A stretch of 64,000 bases of DNA from Paenisporosarcina sp. OV554 (lineage in GTDB: Bacteria; Bacillota; Bacilli; Bacillales_A; Planococcaceae), in assembly GCF_003058165.1 (NCBI RefSeq), contig NZ_QBUC01000015.1, positions 26,867 to 90,866 on the forward strand, read 5' to 3'. Both the position numbers and the translations under genes were made by a program. The notes under the pieces were generated by a model. It searched no databases. It had not been told where the DNA came from and saw only the letters and a program-made list of their open reading frames with translations. The stretch's first letter is position 1, and each line of letters starts with the position of its first letter. Below, in pieces: positions 37,468 to 46,987 of the stretch.

Positions 37468-37974
37468 TTAGAATGGTAAATCGTCGTCTGAAACTTCGAT
37501 TGGGCCACTGCCACTAGAGAATGGATCTTCATCTACACGTGTATAGTTTTGCTGATTTGGTGATTGATTCTGTTGATTAGATGAATATTGATTGTTTTGA
37601 TTTGAACCGCCGCCAAAAGGTTGTCCTTGTTGAGGACGATCTCCACCAGAACTATTACGTGGTTCAAGGAATTGAACACTATCAGCTACAACTTCAGTCG
37701 TGTAAACACGCTTTCCATCTGTGCCTTCATAGCTTCCAGTTTGAATACGCCCTTCGACACCTGCTAAACTTCCTTTTTTCAAAAAGTTTGCTGTGTTTTC
37801 AGCTGGTTTTCTCCAAACAGTACAGTTAATAAAATCCGCTTCTTTTTCACCTTGCTGGTTAGAGAATGAACGATTTACAGCTATTGTAAAACGTGCAACT
37901 GCAACTCCACTTGGTGTATAACGAAGCTCAGGATCTTTTGTCAGTCTTCCGACTAAAACCACTCGGTTAATCAT
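37468..37974 (-). CDS. ssb: Single-stranded DNA-binding protein SSB
   Basis: 168 residues. OB fold ([20 protein letters not shown] to about 105), a flexible Gly/Gln/Asn-rich linker, and the acidic tip DDDLPF that binds partner proteins. It coats single-stranded DNA during replication and repair. Located between rpsF and rpsR as in most Bacilli. Confidence 0.97.
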   Translation of the reverse strand: MINRVVLVGRLTKDPELRYTPSGVAVARFTIAVNRSFSNQQGEKEADFINCTVWRKPAENTANFLKKGSLAGVEGRIQTGSYEGTDGKRVYTTEVVADSVQFLEPRNSSGGDRPQQGQPFGGGSNQNNQYSSNQQNQSPNQQNYTRVDEDPFSSGSGPIEVSDDDLPF

Positions 37975-38030
37975 CAGAATACAACCTCCCTCGTCTGCAA
38001 GTTGTTTCGAGTAAACTCGATTTTATATTC

Positions 38031-38324
38031 TTATTTTTTAACGTGTGCTTTTACAGCTACAAAACGAATAATATCTTCGTTAATGTTAGCAAGACGGATG
38101 TACTCGTCGATTGCTCTTGAATCAGCGTTTGCTTTCACGATTTGGTAGAAACCTTCGCGGAAGTCATTGATTTCATAAGCTAAGCGGCGTTTGCCCCATT
38201 CTTTTGACTCGATGATTTCAGCACCATTCGAAGTCAAGATTTCGTCGAAACGAGCTACTAGAGCTTTTTTCGCGTCATCTTCGATTGTTGGGCGAATAAT
38301 GTACATTAATTCGTATTTTTTCAT
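38031..38324 (-). CDS. rpsF: Ribosomal protein S6
   Basis: 97 residues: [17 protein letters not shown] and the [20 protein letters not shown] block. It binds 16S rRNA together with S18. AAGGAGGTG is the ribosome site. Confidence 0.97.
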   Translation of the reverse strand: MKKYELMYIIRPTIEDDAKKALVARFDEILTSNGAEIIESKEWGKRRLAYEINDFREGFYQIVKANADSRAIDEYIRLANINEDIIRFVAVKAHVKK

Positions 38325-38400
38325 CTTTTTTGCACCTCCTTATGGACTTGGGCCTGACTGTAACAGTAGGCAAGGAGCAAGTAACGTTTATTACTCACAT
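38325..38400 (-). promoter_or_regulatory. Possible S6:S18 autoregulatory leader of rpsF
   Basis: The leader of about 75 nt contains a hairpin (GCCT-A-CTGT / ACAG-TC-AGGC, about 38349-38370). In many bacteria S6:S18 binds a hairpin with a bulged CCG in this position and represses the operon. I see a hairpin but not a clear CCG bulge, so this is a guess. Confidence 0.35.
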
Positions 38401-38500
38401 CAGTTGATTGTATCACAAACCTACTACACACGCAACCAACTATTTAAATGGTCTTTCTAAGCAGCTTTTTCGCTATACTAATTATATAGGGGTGAAGATT

Positions 38501-39049
38501 ATGCAGAAATGGACCAATCCAACAAAAATCATAGACTTAGACATTCAACAAATTGGTAAGACCGGATTGATTTTGACAATTGGCTTAAGTATTGGTCTCT
38601 TACTATTGAATAGTATTGTACACCAAGATTTTTCATTTGACTTCTCCTGGCTCGGCCTGCTCCTCTTCTTGGTTGGATACATTGTCTTAATCGGTTTACA
38701 TGAAGCTAGCCACTTAGTCGGTTTTGTCCTATTTGCTAAAGTCCCTTGGCGCTCACTGGATTTCGGGATTAACATGCAATTAGGAGTTGCTTACGCGACA
38801 ACAAACGAAGCAGTTCAGAACAAAGCAATGAGAAAAGTGTTGATCCTTCCGTTTTGGACAACAGGAGTTCTACCTGCAGTTATTGCGATTTCGATAAATA
38901 GTCCGCTTCTTGTTTTATTATCAGCTTGGTTAATCGCTGGTGCTGTCGGAGATTTTTCAATGATAAAAGAGCTTCGAACAGTAAATGATGATGTATGGAT
39001 TAAAGATGATCCAGAATTACCTAAACTATATATTTTCGAACATAAGTAA
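38501..39049 (+). CDS. DUF3267 membrane protein, zincin-like
   Basis: 182 residues from the ATG at 38501, with GGGGTGAAG upstream. The longer frame from 38408 lacks a ribosome site. The family motif HEASH in GLHEASHLVGFVLFAKVP lies between membrane helices and is an HExxH-type zinc site. The other helices are at about 20-45, 48-65 and 125-165. It is a putative membrane metalloprotease of unknown substrate. Confidence 0.85.
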   Translation: MQKWTNPTKIIDLDIQQIGKTGLILTIGLSIGLLLLNSIVHQDFSFDFSWLGLLLFLVGYIVLIGLHEASHLVGFVLFAKVPWRSLDFGINMQLGVAYATTNEAVQNKAMRKVLILPFWTTGVLPAVIAISINSPLLVLLSAWLIAGAVGDFSMIKELRTVNDDVWIKDDPELPKLYIFEHK

Positions 39050-39080
39050 AGCTGCTTCCCGTTTTCAAGGGAGCAGCTTT
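39048..39080. terminator. Bidirectional terminator
   Basis: AAAGCTGCTTCCC and GGGAGCAGCTTT form a 12-bp stem between the convergent DUF3267 and GGCT-like genes. It overlaps the stop codon of the first. Confidence 0.85.
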
Positions 39081-39082
39081 AC

Positions 39083-39463
39083 TTATTTAGATTGACGATA
39101 GTTCGTCCAATCACCGGAAGGAATTTCATACAGTTTCATCGATTCGTCGCAAACTGTATAAACTACGGCTTCTACTAAACCGTCCAATGTTTGAACTTTG
39201 ACGAATTCTCTTGAATACAAATCCGTTGTAGGATTGCCCGTATACCCCTCTAAATCATCAAGGTTTAACCACATATGGTCTGGAATCTCGTAAATGTCAC
39301 CGACGATAGTGGAACCCATCGAAAGTTCAATGGCGGGATATCCCTTCCCCGTGTCATACATTTTCGCTTGAAGCATTCCACCTGTATATAAAAGTGTTGC
39401 ACCGTCCATCACATGATGATTGGACTCTCCACGTAATAACGTACCGTATACAAATAAATTCAT
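39083..39463 (-). CDS. Gamma-glutamylcyclotransferase-like protein
   Basis: 126 residues of the GGCT/AIG2-like fold, with the N-terminal VYGTLLRGESNH motif, GDIYEI and LDDLEGYTG (the last residues bear the catalytic Glu in the family). It may remove 5-oxoproline from gamma-glutamyl peptides or modified proteins. The natural substrate is unknown. Confidence 0.85.
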   Translation of the reverse strand: MNLFVYGTLLRGESNHHVMDGATLLYTGGMLQAKMYDTGKGYPAIELSMGSTIVGDIYEIPDHMWLNLDDLEGYTGNPTTDLYSREFVKVQTLDGLVEAVVYTVCDESMKLYEIPSGDWTNYRQSK

Positions 39464-39493
39464 GTCTAATCCCCCTTTACTTGGTATTCAAAA

Positions 39494-39525
39494 AAAAGGT
39501 TAGCCGAATTTCGACTAACCCTTTT
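39494..39525 (-). terminator. Terminator of ychF
   Basis: AAGGTTAG and CTAACCCTT pair, with CGAA/TTCG inside. T-rich on the minus strand. Confidence 0.75.
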
Positions 39526-39528
39526 GTA

Positions 39529-40629
39529 TTATACGTTAAAGCGGAACAACATAACGTCTCCGTCTTGTACGATATATTCTTTACCTTCTAATCTCACTCT
39601 ACCTGCTTCTTTTGCTAAAGCCATTGAACCGTTAGCCACTAAGTCATCATAAGATACTGTCTCTGCGCGAATAAATCCACGTTCAAAGTCAGTATGGATA
39701 ACACCGGCACATTGAGGAGCCTTCATACCTTTACGGAAAGTCCAAGCACGAACTTCTTGTACACCCGCTGTAAAGTAAGTTGCAAGTCCCAATAATTGAT
39801 ATGCAGCTTTTACTAGTTGATCTAATCCAGCTTCTTTAATGCCTAATTCTTCAATAAACATCGCTTTTTCTTCATCATCAAGTTCAGCCATTTCTTCTTC
39901 AATCTTCGCACAAATGACAATCACTTGTGAATTTTCCGCGTTAGCGAATTCACGAACTTTTTGAACGTACTCATTTTCTTCAGCATTTGCAATTTCGTCT
40001 TCTGCAACGTTCGTTACATACAACATAGGTTTGATTGTCAATAAATGAAGACCTTTAACTACGCGTAATTCTTCTTCTGTAAATTCAACAGAACGTGCTG
40101 GTTTTTCTTCTTCAAAAGCATCACGAAGTTTGATCAAAACCGGTTCTTCAACCATTGCATCTTTGTCTTTTTGTTTCGCCATTTTGCCTACACGTTGCAA
40201 ACGTTTTTCAACGCTTTCCAAGTCAGCCAAAATCAACTCAAGATTGATTACTTCAATATCCGAAATTGGATCTACTTTTCCAGCAACATGCGTTACATTT
40301 TCATCAACAAAACAACGCACAACTTGGCAAATTGCATCCACTTCACGAATATGTGCTAAGAATTTATTTCCAAGCCCTTCTCCTTTGCTAGCGCCTTTAA
40401 CGATCCCAGCAATGTCAGTAAACTCAAAGGCCGTAGGAACAGTTTTCTTTGGAACAACAAGTTCCGTTAATTTATTAAGACGCTCATCCGGTACTTCTAC
40501 AATTCCTACGTTCGGATCAATTGTACAGAATGGGTAGTTTGCTGCCTCAGCACCTGCTTTTGTAATTGCATTAAATAAAGTTGATTTACCAACATTCGGT
40601 AATCCTACAATTCCTGCTGTTAATGCCAT
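39529..40629 (-). CDS. ychF: Redox-regulated ATPase/GTPase YchF
   Basis: 366 residues from the ATG at 40629 (MALTAGIVGLPNVGKST), the family length. The upstream in-frame ATG at 40647 is not needed. It is an Obg-family P-loop protein that prefers ATP (NxxE in place of NKxD), with a C-terminal TGS domain (YFTAGVQEVRAWTFRKGMKA). It associates with ribosomes and affects stress and oxidative responses. Confidence 0.95.
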   Translation of the reverse strand: MALTAGIVGLPNVGKSTLFNAITKAGAEAANYPFCTIDPNVGIVEVPDERLNKLTELVVPKKTVPTAFEFTDIAGIVKGASKGEGLGNKFLAHIREVDAICQVVRCFVDENVTHVAGKVDPISDIEVINLELILADLESVEKRLQRVGKMAKQKDKDAMVEEPVLIKLRDAFEEEKPARSVEFTEEELRVVKGLHLLTIKPMLYVTNVAEDEIANAEENEYVQKVREFANAENSQVIVICAKIEEEMAELDDEEKAMFIEELGIKEAGLDQLVKAAYQLLGLATYFTAGVQEVRAWTFRKGMKAPQCAGVIHTDFERGFIRAETVSYDDLVANGSMALAKEAGRVRLEGKEYIVQDGDVMLFRFNV

Positions 40630-40784
40630 GGTTTCCCAACCTTTCATAATTACTAGCTTATCTATATATAAACACTAGTTTTTCACTTTTATTATAATCT
40701 CACATCAAACGCTGAATCGAGCTCGTGTGAAGTTCTCCTATATTCATGTAACTTATATATTATAGATTTTTGTAAGGTTATTGT

Positions 40785-40994
40785 CTATTCTTCTGAAGAG
40801 AGTTCTGTTTTCTTCACTATCTTTTTCATTTTCTTCTCAAATTCTCTCCGTGGAATCATCACGCTATGTTGACACCCTTCACACTTTATCCGTACATCGG
40901 CACCCATGCGGATGACCTTCCACTCGTTTGTCCCACAAGGGTGTTGTTTTTTCATTTCAACTATGTCGCCAAGTTCATAGGTTTTTACGTCCAT
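40785..40994 (-). CDS. DUF951 zinc-ribbon-like small protein
   Basis: 69 residues. HPCGTNEWKVIRMGADVRIK followed by CEGCQHSVMIPRREFEKK. Three cysteines and one His (HPCG and CEGCQH) could hold zinc. The family is widespread in Firmicutes and its function is unknown. Its ATG shares one base with the stop codon of mscS, so translation is probably coupled. Confidence 0.9.
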   Translation of the reverse strand: MDVKTYELGDIVEMKKQHPCGTNEWKVIRMGADVRIKCEGCQHSVMIPRREFEKKMKKIVKKTELSSEE

Positions 40995-41932
40995 TAGATT
41001 TTCCCCTTATCATCATTCTTAACAGGATCACCTATTCCTGCGTCCACTGATCCTGTCTTCTTCTGATACATCACCATTTTCGGATATGGAATTTCAATAC
41101 CATGCTCATCCATAAAGATTTTTAAATCACGACGAATGATACGTGCAATGGCAAAGTGTTGCATAGGCATTGTTTCAGCAGTAATGCGCATAACTACTTC
41201 CGAAGCTGCCAAGTTTTGAACACCAAGTAACACAGGTAGTTTCACCAACTGTTCATATTTATCTGGAAGTTCCATTAAAAACTCACGAATAAGTTCTTCT
41301 GCCCTTGGAATGTCCGTTTCATACGCTACGCTAACATCTACAATGGCAATGGAATTGTTTAAGGAAAAGTTTACGACTTCAACAATCGTTCCGTTCGGAA
41401 ATATATGAATTTCACCATTTAATCCACTAAGTTTTGTCGTTCGCAACCCTATTTCTTCAACAGTTCCTTCAGCTGCACCGATTCGTACATAATCGCCTAC
41501 TGAAAATTGATCCTCAAAAATAATAAAGAACCCTGTAATTACATCACGGACTAAGTTTTGTGCCCCAAAACCAATAGCTAAACCAAGTACTCCAGCACCT
41601 GCGAGTAACCCGGTTACATCAATAGTTAAAGCTGATAAAACGGCTAGAATAGCAGCGAAATATACAATATAGGCAAGACCGTTTTGAAGTAATTTAAGCA
41701 ATGTATTTTGTCTGCGTTCGGAATAACGTAAAGGCGCTTTCATCCTTACTTCAAACAATTTTTGAATCACGATTTTACCTATTTTCACCACAATTCCAGC
41801 AAGAAGTATAATAAAGAAAACTTTTAAAATGATGATACCTGAATCAATCCATAATTCTTCGTCTAGCAATAATTTTTTCATCTTATTTATGGTTGTTTCA
41901 ATGTTCATTTCGATGTTCAATTTGTCTACCAC
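40994..41932 (-). CDS. mscS: MscS-type mechanosensitive ion channel
   Basis: 312 residues with three membrane helices and the pore block GLAIGFGAQNLVRDVITGFFI, followed by FSVGDYVRIGAAEGTVEEIG. It opens on membrane tension to release solutes. The GTG start at 41932 overlaps AAAGGTGG. A TTG at about 41920 is better placed, so the first few residues are uncertain. Confidence 0.9.
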   Translation of the reverse strand: MVDKLNIEMNIETTINKMKKLLLDEELWIDSGIIILKVFFIILLAGIVVKIGKIVIQKLFEVRMKAPLRYSERRQNTLLKLLQNGLAYIVYFAAILAVLSALTIDVTGLLAGAGVLGLAIGFGAQNLVRDVITGFFIIFEDQFSVGDYVRIGAAEGTVEEIGLRTTKLSGLNGEIHIFPNGTIVEVVNFSLNNSIAIVDVSVAYETDIPRAEELIREFLMELPDKYEQLVKLPVLLGVQNLAASEVVMRITAETMPMQHFAIARIIRRDLKIFMDEHGIEIPYPKMVMYQKKTGSVDAGIGDPVKNDDKGKI

Positions 41933-41995
41933 CTTTTTGAATAAAGCCTATTTCTAATACGTATACTATGAAAAAAAAGAGAGTGAGCTTACCCT

Positions 41996-42604
41996 ATGTT
42001 TGCATTTTCGTCTCATCTACAACCAGAAGAATTTTTCTATCAAGATTCCGGCGTCGCTTGGCGTCTAAGCTCGCTTTTTCTTCAGATTATTCCTTTCGAA
42101 AAATCCAATCTTACTTTTTGTTGTATAGGAACCGATCGATCCACTGGCGACGCACTTGGCCCTTTAGTGGGTACTTGGCTTAGCGAGTATCCTTCTTTTC
42201 CATATGAAGTTATCGGTACATTACAGCAACCTCTTCACGCTTTGAATTTACAACAAAATATAGAATCATTTCAAGCAAGAACAGTCAAACCATATGTAAT
42301 AGCAATAGATGCTTGCTTAGGAAAAGTTGATAAAATTGGCCATATCGTTATTGAAAAAGGCCCGCTTTTCCCAGGAAAAGCAGTAAAAAAAACTTTACCA
42401 TCTATCGGGGATCTTTCAATCAAAGGAATTGTAAATATCGGCGGCTTTCAAGAGTATACCGTCTTACAAAACACTCGACTTCAATTACCATATGACATGG
42501 GTAAAATTCTATCACGCGGGATTTTACTTGCTTGGCAACGGTACCAAATGAAATTGATAAGAAATAGCAACGACGACAGCCACCACCAAAATGCCTGGCA
42601 ATAA
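41996..42604 (+). CDS. yyaC: Spore protease YyaC
   Basis: 202 residues. Family DUF1256, a relative of GPR protease, with IGTDRSTGDALGPLVG and IAIDACLGKVDKIGHI. It is found in spore formers and is made during sporulation, so this supports a spore-forming host. Its last 81 bp overlap the C-terminal end of the DUF554 gene on the other strand. Confidence 0.9.
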   Translation: MFAFSSHLQPEEFFYQDSGVAWRLSSLFLQIIPFEKSNLTFCCIGTDRSTGDALGPLVGTWLSEYPSFPYEVIGTLQQPLHALNLQQNIESFQARTVKPYVIAIDACLGKVDKIGHIVIEKGPLFPGKAVKKTLPSIGDLSIKGIVNIGGFQEYTVLQNTRLQLPYDMGKILSRGILLAWQRYQMKLIRNSNDDSHHQNAWQ

Positions 42605-43258
42605 GTTTGCTACTCTTATTTTAGTCAATCCAATCATATTTAAACCTATCGCCACAATCATGATTCCACCAGTTGCCGTCATTTCCCGAATGAACAATGC
42701 AAGAGCTTCTTCTGGAATAATGCGGCTAATTTGAGTGGCAAAAAGTGCGATAGTCCCTTGATATAAAATTACAGGAATCGCAGATAAAAGGACCCCAATG
42801 CCCAATGTAGTAGCTAAAATAATTGATGTAAAGCCATCGATTAACCCTTTTACAATCAATAAATCATGGTCATTTCGCAACCCACTATCGAGTGATCCTA
42901 AAATAGCCATTGAACCAATAACGAAAATCAGCGTTGCAGAAACAAATCCTTGTGCAATGCTAATGTTTTCACCTTTTTTGTTCTTACCTACTTTTGCTTC
43001 AAGCCATTGACCTAATCGATTAAGTTGAAGGTCCAAATCAATCCATTCACCTATGACCGCACCCAAAACTAAACTGATAATAACAATTAAAAATTGACCG
43101 CTTTCAAACCCCATTTGAAGACCTATTACAGTAACTGCAAGACCTATGGCGTACATTACTGTTTGCTTCATATTTTCTGGAATGTTTTTTAACAATCTAC
43201 CAATAATGGTTCCAACAATTATGAGTAGAGCATTAATTAAGGTCCCTAATAACACCAT
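42524..43258 (-). CDS. DUF554 membrane protein (YqgA-like)
   Basis: 244 residues with seven or so hydrophobic helices; LVLGAVIGEWIDLDLQLNR and FVIGSMAILGSLDSG are family blocks. Function unknown. In B. subtilis a similar gene lies next to yyaC. The tail overlaps yyaC on the opposite strand. Confidence 0.88.
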   Translation of the reverse strand: MVLLGTLINALLIIVGTIIGRLLKNIPENMKQTVMYAIGLAVTVIGLQMGFESGQFLIVIISLVLGAVIGEWIDLDLQLNRLGQWLEAKVGKNKKGENISIAQGFVSATLIFVIGSMAILGSLDSGLRNDHDLLIVKGLIDGFTSIILATTLGIGVLLSAIPVILYQGTIALFATQISRIIPEEALALFIREMTATGGIMIVAIGLNMIGLTKIRVANLLPGILVVAVVVAISYQFHLVPLPSK

Positions 43259-43360
43259 CTTTTTTCCTCATCTCACCATAGAAAGTCTTTTCTTGTTGTC
43301 ATTCCCTATTTTTTCCTAATTCAATGAAATTTAATGCTAGATTATTATTCAAAAATAGAA

Positions 43361-43396
43361 CCTATTCCCTTAAAGAATACTCTTCATGGGAATAGG
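43361..43396 (-). terminator. Terminator of the parA-parB operon
   Basis: CCTATTCCC and GGGAATAGG pair across a long loop. The minus-strand tail is TTCTATTTTTG. Confidence 0.6.
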
Positions 43397-43400
43397 CAAT

Positions 43401-44252
43401 TTAATCTTCTAATAATTCTAAGATTCGTTCTAAATCATCTTCAGAGAAAAATTCAATTTCGATTTTCCCTTTATTTTTAGTTTTTTTAATTGAAACAGTT
43501 GTCCCGAAAATTTCACGCAATTGAGATTCTTTTTCTTCAATGAAAATATCTTTATTTATCGTTTTAGTTGTTTCACGTGAAACATTTTCATTCATCCGTT
43601 GGACAAGTGCTTCAAGCTGTCTTACATTCAAGTTCTCTTTCATAACTTTATCTGAAATAGCAGGAATCATTTTTTTTTGTTTTAATCCAAGTAATGCACG
43701 TCCATGTCCCATTGAGATTTTATTCGAGGAAATCTTCTCTCTAACCACTTCTGGTAAAGATAATAATCGAATATGATTAGCGATGTGAGGTCGACTCTTT
43801 CCTAATCTGAATGCCAATTGTTCCTGAGTAAGACTTAGATTTTCCATCAAGTTTTGGTATGCATCCGCTTCTTCAATCGGTGTTAAGTCTTCGCGTTGCA
43901 AGTTCTCAAGTATCGCAATTTCCATCATTTGTTGATCGGTAAACCCTCGAATTACAGCAGGAATTTCAGTTAAACCAGCATCTTTAGAAGCTCTAAAACG
44001 TCTTTCCCCTACTACAATTTCAAATGATTTTCCTTTTTTTCTTAAAATAATTGGTTGAAGCACACCGTGTTCTTTAATTGATTCAGATAGTTCCGCTAGT
44101 GCTACTTCATCAAAAATTTTTCGAGGTTGGAACGGGTTTACCTTGATTAGATTTACAGAAATTTTTTCAACTGTTTCCATTTGATTAATTGATTCTCCAG
44201 GGAAAATCGCATTAATACCTTTACCTAAACCTTTACTTAAACCTTTAGACAT
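43401..44252 (-). CDS. parB: Chromosome partition protein ParB (Spo0J)
   Basis: 283 residues. N-terminal CTPase region with VVGERRFRASK, helix-turn-helix AFRLGKSRPHIANHIRLL and a C-terminal dimer domain. ParB loads on parS, clamps DNA, and recruits SMC. It overlaps parA by 8 bp and carries a perfect parS inside its own gene. Confidence 0.97.
   Translation of the reverse strand: MSKGLSKGLGKGINAIFPGESINQMETVEKISVNLIKVNPFQPRKIFDEVALAELSESIKEHGVLQPIILRKKGKSFEIVVGERRFRASKDAGLTEIPAVIRGFTDQQMMEIAILENLQREDLTPIEEADAYQNLMENLSLTQEQLAFRLGKSRPHIANHIRLLSLPEVVREKISSNKISMGHGRALLGLKQKKMIPAISDKVMKENLNVRQLEALVQRMNENVSRETTKTINKDIFIEEKESQLREIFGTTVSIKKTKNKGKIEIEFFSEDDLERILELLED
43569..43584. promoter_or_regulatory. 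parS site
   Basis: TGTTTCACGTGAAACA, a perfect match to the consensus, inside parB as in B. subtilis. Confidence 0.97.
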
Positions 44253-45006
44253 TACGAATCACTTCCTTAGCCAACTCTAGATATACTTCTGCACCACGAG
44301 ATTTTGGATCATAAATAATAATTGGTTCTCCGTGACTCGGAGCCTCGCTCAGTCGGACATTTCGAGGAATAATTGTTTTATACACTTTATCTTGGAAGTA
44401 CTTTTTCACTTCTTCAATTACTTGAATGCCCAAGTTTGTTCGAGCATCAAACATGGTTAATAACACACCATCAATTGTGAGTTGGTTATTTAAGTGTTTT
44501 TGTACTAAACGAATAGTGCTTAATAATTGGCTTAATCCTTCCAACGCATAATATTCGCATTGAACTGGTATTAATATTGCATCTGAAGCTGTTAATGCAT
44601 TAATAGTTAACAGTCCTAGAGAAGGCGGACAGTCAATAATGATATAATCATATTCTTCTTTTACTTCTTGAAGTGCCCGTTTTAACCGAACTTCTCGAGA
44701 TATCGTTGTAACAAGCTCGATCTCTGCTCCCGCTAAAGAAATAGTCGCTGGTACTACATATAAATTTTCGACTTTAGTTTCTAAAATCACATTCCTAATA
44801 TCTATATCATCGATTAATACATCATAAATACATTGGTGTACATCACCCTTGTTGACGCCAACACCACTTGTTGCATTCCCTTGTGGATCTGTATCCATAA
44901 GCAAGACTTTTTTCCCTAAGTAAGCAAGACATGCACTTAAACTTACAGATGTTGTCGTTTTACCTACGCCGCCTTTTTGATTGGCGATCGCAATAATTCT
45001 CCCCAC
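44245..45006 (-). CDS. parA: Chromosome partition ATPase ParA (Soj)
   Basis: 253 residues. Deviant Walker A NQKGGVGKTTTS with the signature Lys, and Walker B in YIIIDCPPSLGLLT. It works with ParB in origin segregation and also controls DnaA activity. Confidence 0.97.
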   Translation of the reverse strand: MGRIIAIANQKGGVGKTTTSVSLSACLAYLGKKVLLMDTDPQGNATSGVGVNKGDVHQCIYDVLIDDIDIRNVILETKVENLYVVPATISLAGAEIELVTTISREVRLKRALQEVKEEYDYIIIDCPPSLGLLTINALTASDAILIPVQCEYYALEGLSQLLSTIRLVQKHLNNQLTIDGVLLTMFDARTNLGIQVIEEVKKYFQDKVYKTIIPRNVRLSEAPSHGEPIIIYDPKSRGAEVYLELAKEVIRNV

Positions 45007-45204
45007 GCTTGCACCTGCTCTCTTCTACACATTTCTAGCTTCAAACGTTAGCTTCACACCCTCTTCAGTTTTCCACTCGAAAAATCACGAAAAAAGAATT
45101 AGACTGTTCTGACTAATTATTTGAGAATTTTACAATTTTTCTTATCATTTCATTCTAACAAAATTTTCATTAAAAAAGGATTATATTATTATTACAAATG
45201 AAAA

Positions 45205-45237
45205 AACTCTTGCTAATTACATAGCAAGAGTTCACAA
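45205..45237 (-). terminator. Terminator of noc
   Basis: AACTCTTGCTA and TAGCAAGAGTT form an 11-bp stem with a 6-nt loop. The minus-strand tail is TTTTCATTTG. Confidence 0.82.
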
Positions 45238-45250
45238 CTTCGCAATATCA

Positions 45251-46114
45251 TTATTTCTTTTTAGGTATTCTCACAGTAATCTGATAGAAATCTTCATGTT
45301 CTTCCTCTTCGGTTTCCATTTTAATCCCTGTTTTGGCTACCATTGCAAATGACTGTCTAAGTGTATTCAATGCAATTCTTACATCTCGACTAATCGTTTT
45401 TCTCTTTGGTTTTTCTTTCTTTCCTTCTACTACTGGTGGATTCAACCATTCATCCACTTTCTTTTCAAGCTGCTTTACATTGTATTGTTGAGCAATAATT
45501 TCATGGAATAATTCAATTTGCTTATCTTCTTCTTTAACAGGCATTAATGCACGAGCATGACGTTCAGATATCTCACGTCTTAGAATACCATCTTGGATTA
45601 TTTGTGGTAGTTTAAGCAATCGTAATTTATTAGCAACTGTGGATTGTCCTTTTCCTAAACGTTGTGCTAAAGCTTCTTGAGTTAATTCATGTAGTTCTAA
45701 CAACTTTTGATATGCTAGTGCTTCCTCAATTGCCGTTAACTCTTCACGTTGAAGATTTTCAATCAATGCTATTGATGCTGTTTCTTTATCACTTAAATTT
45801 CGTACAATTGCAGGAACTAACTCCCACTCCAGTTTCGTCATTGCTCGGAATCGGCGTTCTCCAGCAATAATTTCATATCGATCTTCGTCATCCATTTTAC
45901 GTACAACGATAGGTTGAATTACTCCATGAGTGTGAATTGTACGAGCTAATTCTTCAATTTTAGACTCATCAAAAACTGTCCGAGGTTGAAAACGATTCGG
46001 GACAATTAGATTTAAAGGGATTTTTAAAACTTCTTCATATTGTTCGGCTGTTTGCTTTGTAGCAGCCATTTCTTTTTCGCCACTTCCAAAAAAACGTGAA
46101 AAAGGACTTTTCAT
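45251..46114 (-). CDS. noc: Nucleoid occlusion protein Noc
   Basis: 287 residues from the ATG at 46114 ([15 protein letters not shown]), which matches the N-terminus of B. subtilis Noc, including the amphipathic membrane-binding helix. An upstream in-frame ATG at 46165 adds 17 residues that do not match. ParB-like core: [20 protein letters not shown] and [21 protein letters not shown]. It binds its own sites and blocks septation over DNA. Confidence 0.96.
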   Translation of the reverse strand: MKSPFSRFFGSGEKEMAATKQTAEQYEEVLKIPLNLIVPNRFQPRTVFDESKIEELARTIHTHGVIQPIVVRKMDDEDRYEIIAGERRFRAMTKLEWELVPAIVRNLSDKETASIALIENLQREELTAIEEALAYQKLLELHELTQEALAQRLGKGQSTVANKLRLLKLPQIIQDGILRREISERHARALMPVKEEDKQIELFHEIIAQQYNVKQLEKKVDEWLNPPVVEGKKEKPKRKTISRDVRIALNTLRQSFAMVAKTGIKMETEEEEHEDFYQITVRIPKKK

Positions 46115-46186
46115 CCCCGAGGCACCACCTTTAAGAAACTCACTACTTGTACTTATTCGCGACAAATCTCGCCAATCCTTTATTAA

Positions 46187-46202
46187 TGTTCCACGTGAAA
46201 CA
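46187..46202. promoter_or_regulatory. parS-type site upstream of noc
   Basis: TGTTCCACGTGAAACA differs from the perfect parS at one position and is a form also used in B. subtilis. It lies between noc and rsmG. Confidence 0.92.
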
Positions 46203-46207
46203 CAAAA

Positions 46208-46921
46208 TTACAATGGAGACTTATTAGGAACTCCAGGTTTTCTTGGATATTTCTTAGGAGTGCTTTTCACTTTATTAAAAACAAACAATGAACGCTCACT
46301 ATTTTCAACAGGCAAAGTGAAAGAATATTCTTGAATTTTTTCCGCACCCAAAATGGATAATGCTTTTTTTGCGTCGCTTAATTCGTCTTGTGCAGCTGTA
46401 GCTTTCATCGCCACAAACTGTCCTCCAACTTTTGCTAATGGAATGCAAAGTTCAGATAATACAGATAATCTTGCTACTGCTCGTGCAGTGACCATATCAT
46501 ACTGTTCTCTGTATTTTGGATTTTGTCCAAATTCTTCTGCTCTAGAATGTACAAAATGAACATTAGTTAGCTTTAGTTGTTCACTCAAATGAGTGAGAAA
46601 CTGTATACGTTTATTTAATGAATCCACAATTGTCACTTGCAATTGCGGGAAACAAATTTTCAAAGGAATACTTGGGAACCCCGCTCCGGCTCCTACATCA
46701 CAAATTGATTGACCTTTTGAAAAATCCACATAAAAAGCCATGCTGATTGAGTCATAAAAATGTTTTAAGTAAACGGATGGTTGATCTGTAATTGCAGTTA
46801 AGTTCATTTTTTCATTCCACTCAACAAGCAACTCGTAATATCTATTAAATTGTTGAAGTTGTTCAGGATTTAAATCAATCCCTTTTTCTTTTAGTGCTTC
46901 AACAAATTGTTGTTGGTTCAT
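46208..46921 (-). CDS. rsmG: 16S rRNA (guanine527-N7)-methyltransferase RsmG
   Basis: 237 residues. SAM site [15 protein letters not shown] and [13 protein letters not shown]. It methylates G527 of 16S rRNA; its loss gives low-level streptomycin resistance. It follows mnmG by about 65 bp with a hairpin between. Confidence 0.96.
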   Translation of the reverse strand: MNQQQFVEALKEKGIDLNPEQLQQFNRYYELLVEWNEKMNLTAITDQPSVYLKHFYDSISMAFYVDFSKGQSICDVGAGAGFPSIPLKICFPQLQVTIVDSLNKRIQFLTHLSEQLKLTNVHFVHSRAEEFGQNPKYREQYDMVTARAVARLSVLSELCIPLAKVGGQFVAMKATAAQDELSDAKKALSILGAEKIQEYSFTLPVENSERSLFVFNKVKSTPKKYPRKPGVPNKSPL

Positions 46922-46945
46922 ATGAGACCCCTTCCGTATATGAAG

Positions 46946-46983
46946 AGTGTCTATATGCTGAAATTAGCAACATAGACACTTTT
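46946..46983 (-). terminator. Hairpin between mnmG and rsmG
   Basis: AGTGTCTATATGCTG and its complement CA(GC)AACATAGACACT pair. The T tail is weak, so it is more likely an attenuator or processing hairpin. Confidence 0.45.
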
Positions 46984-46987
46984 ATAC

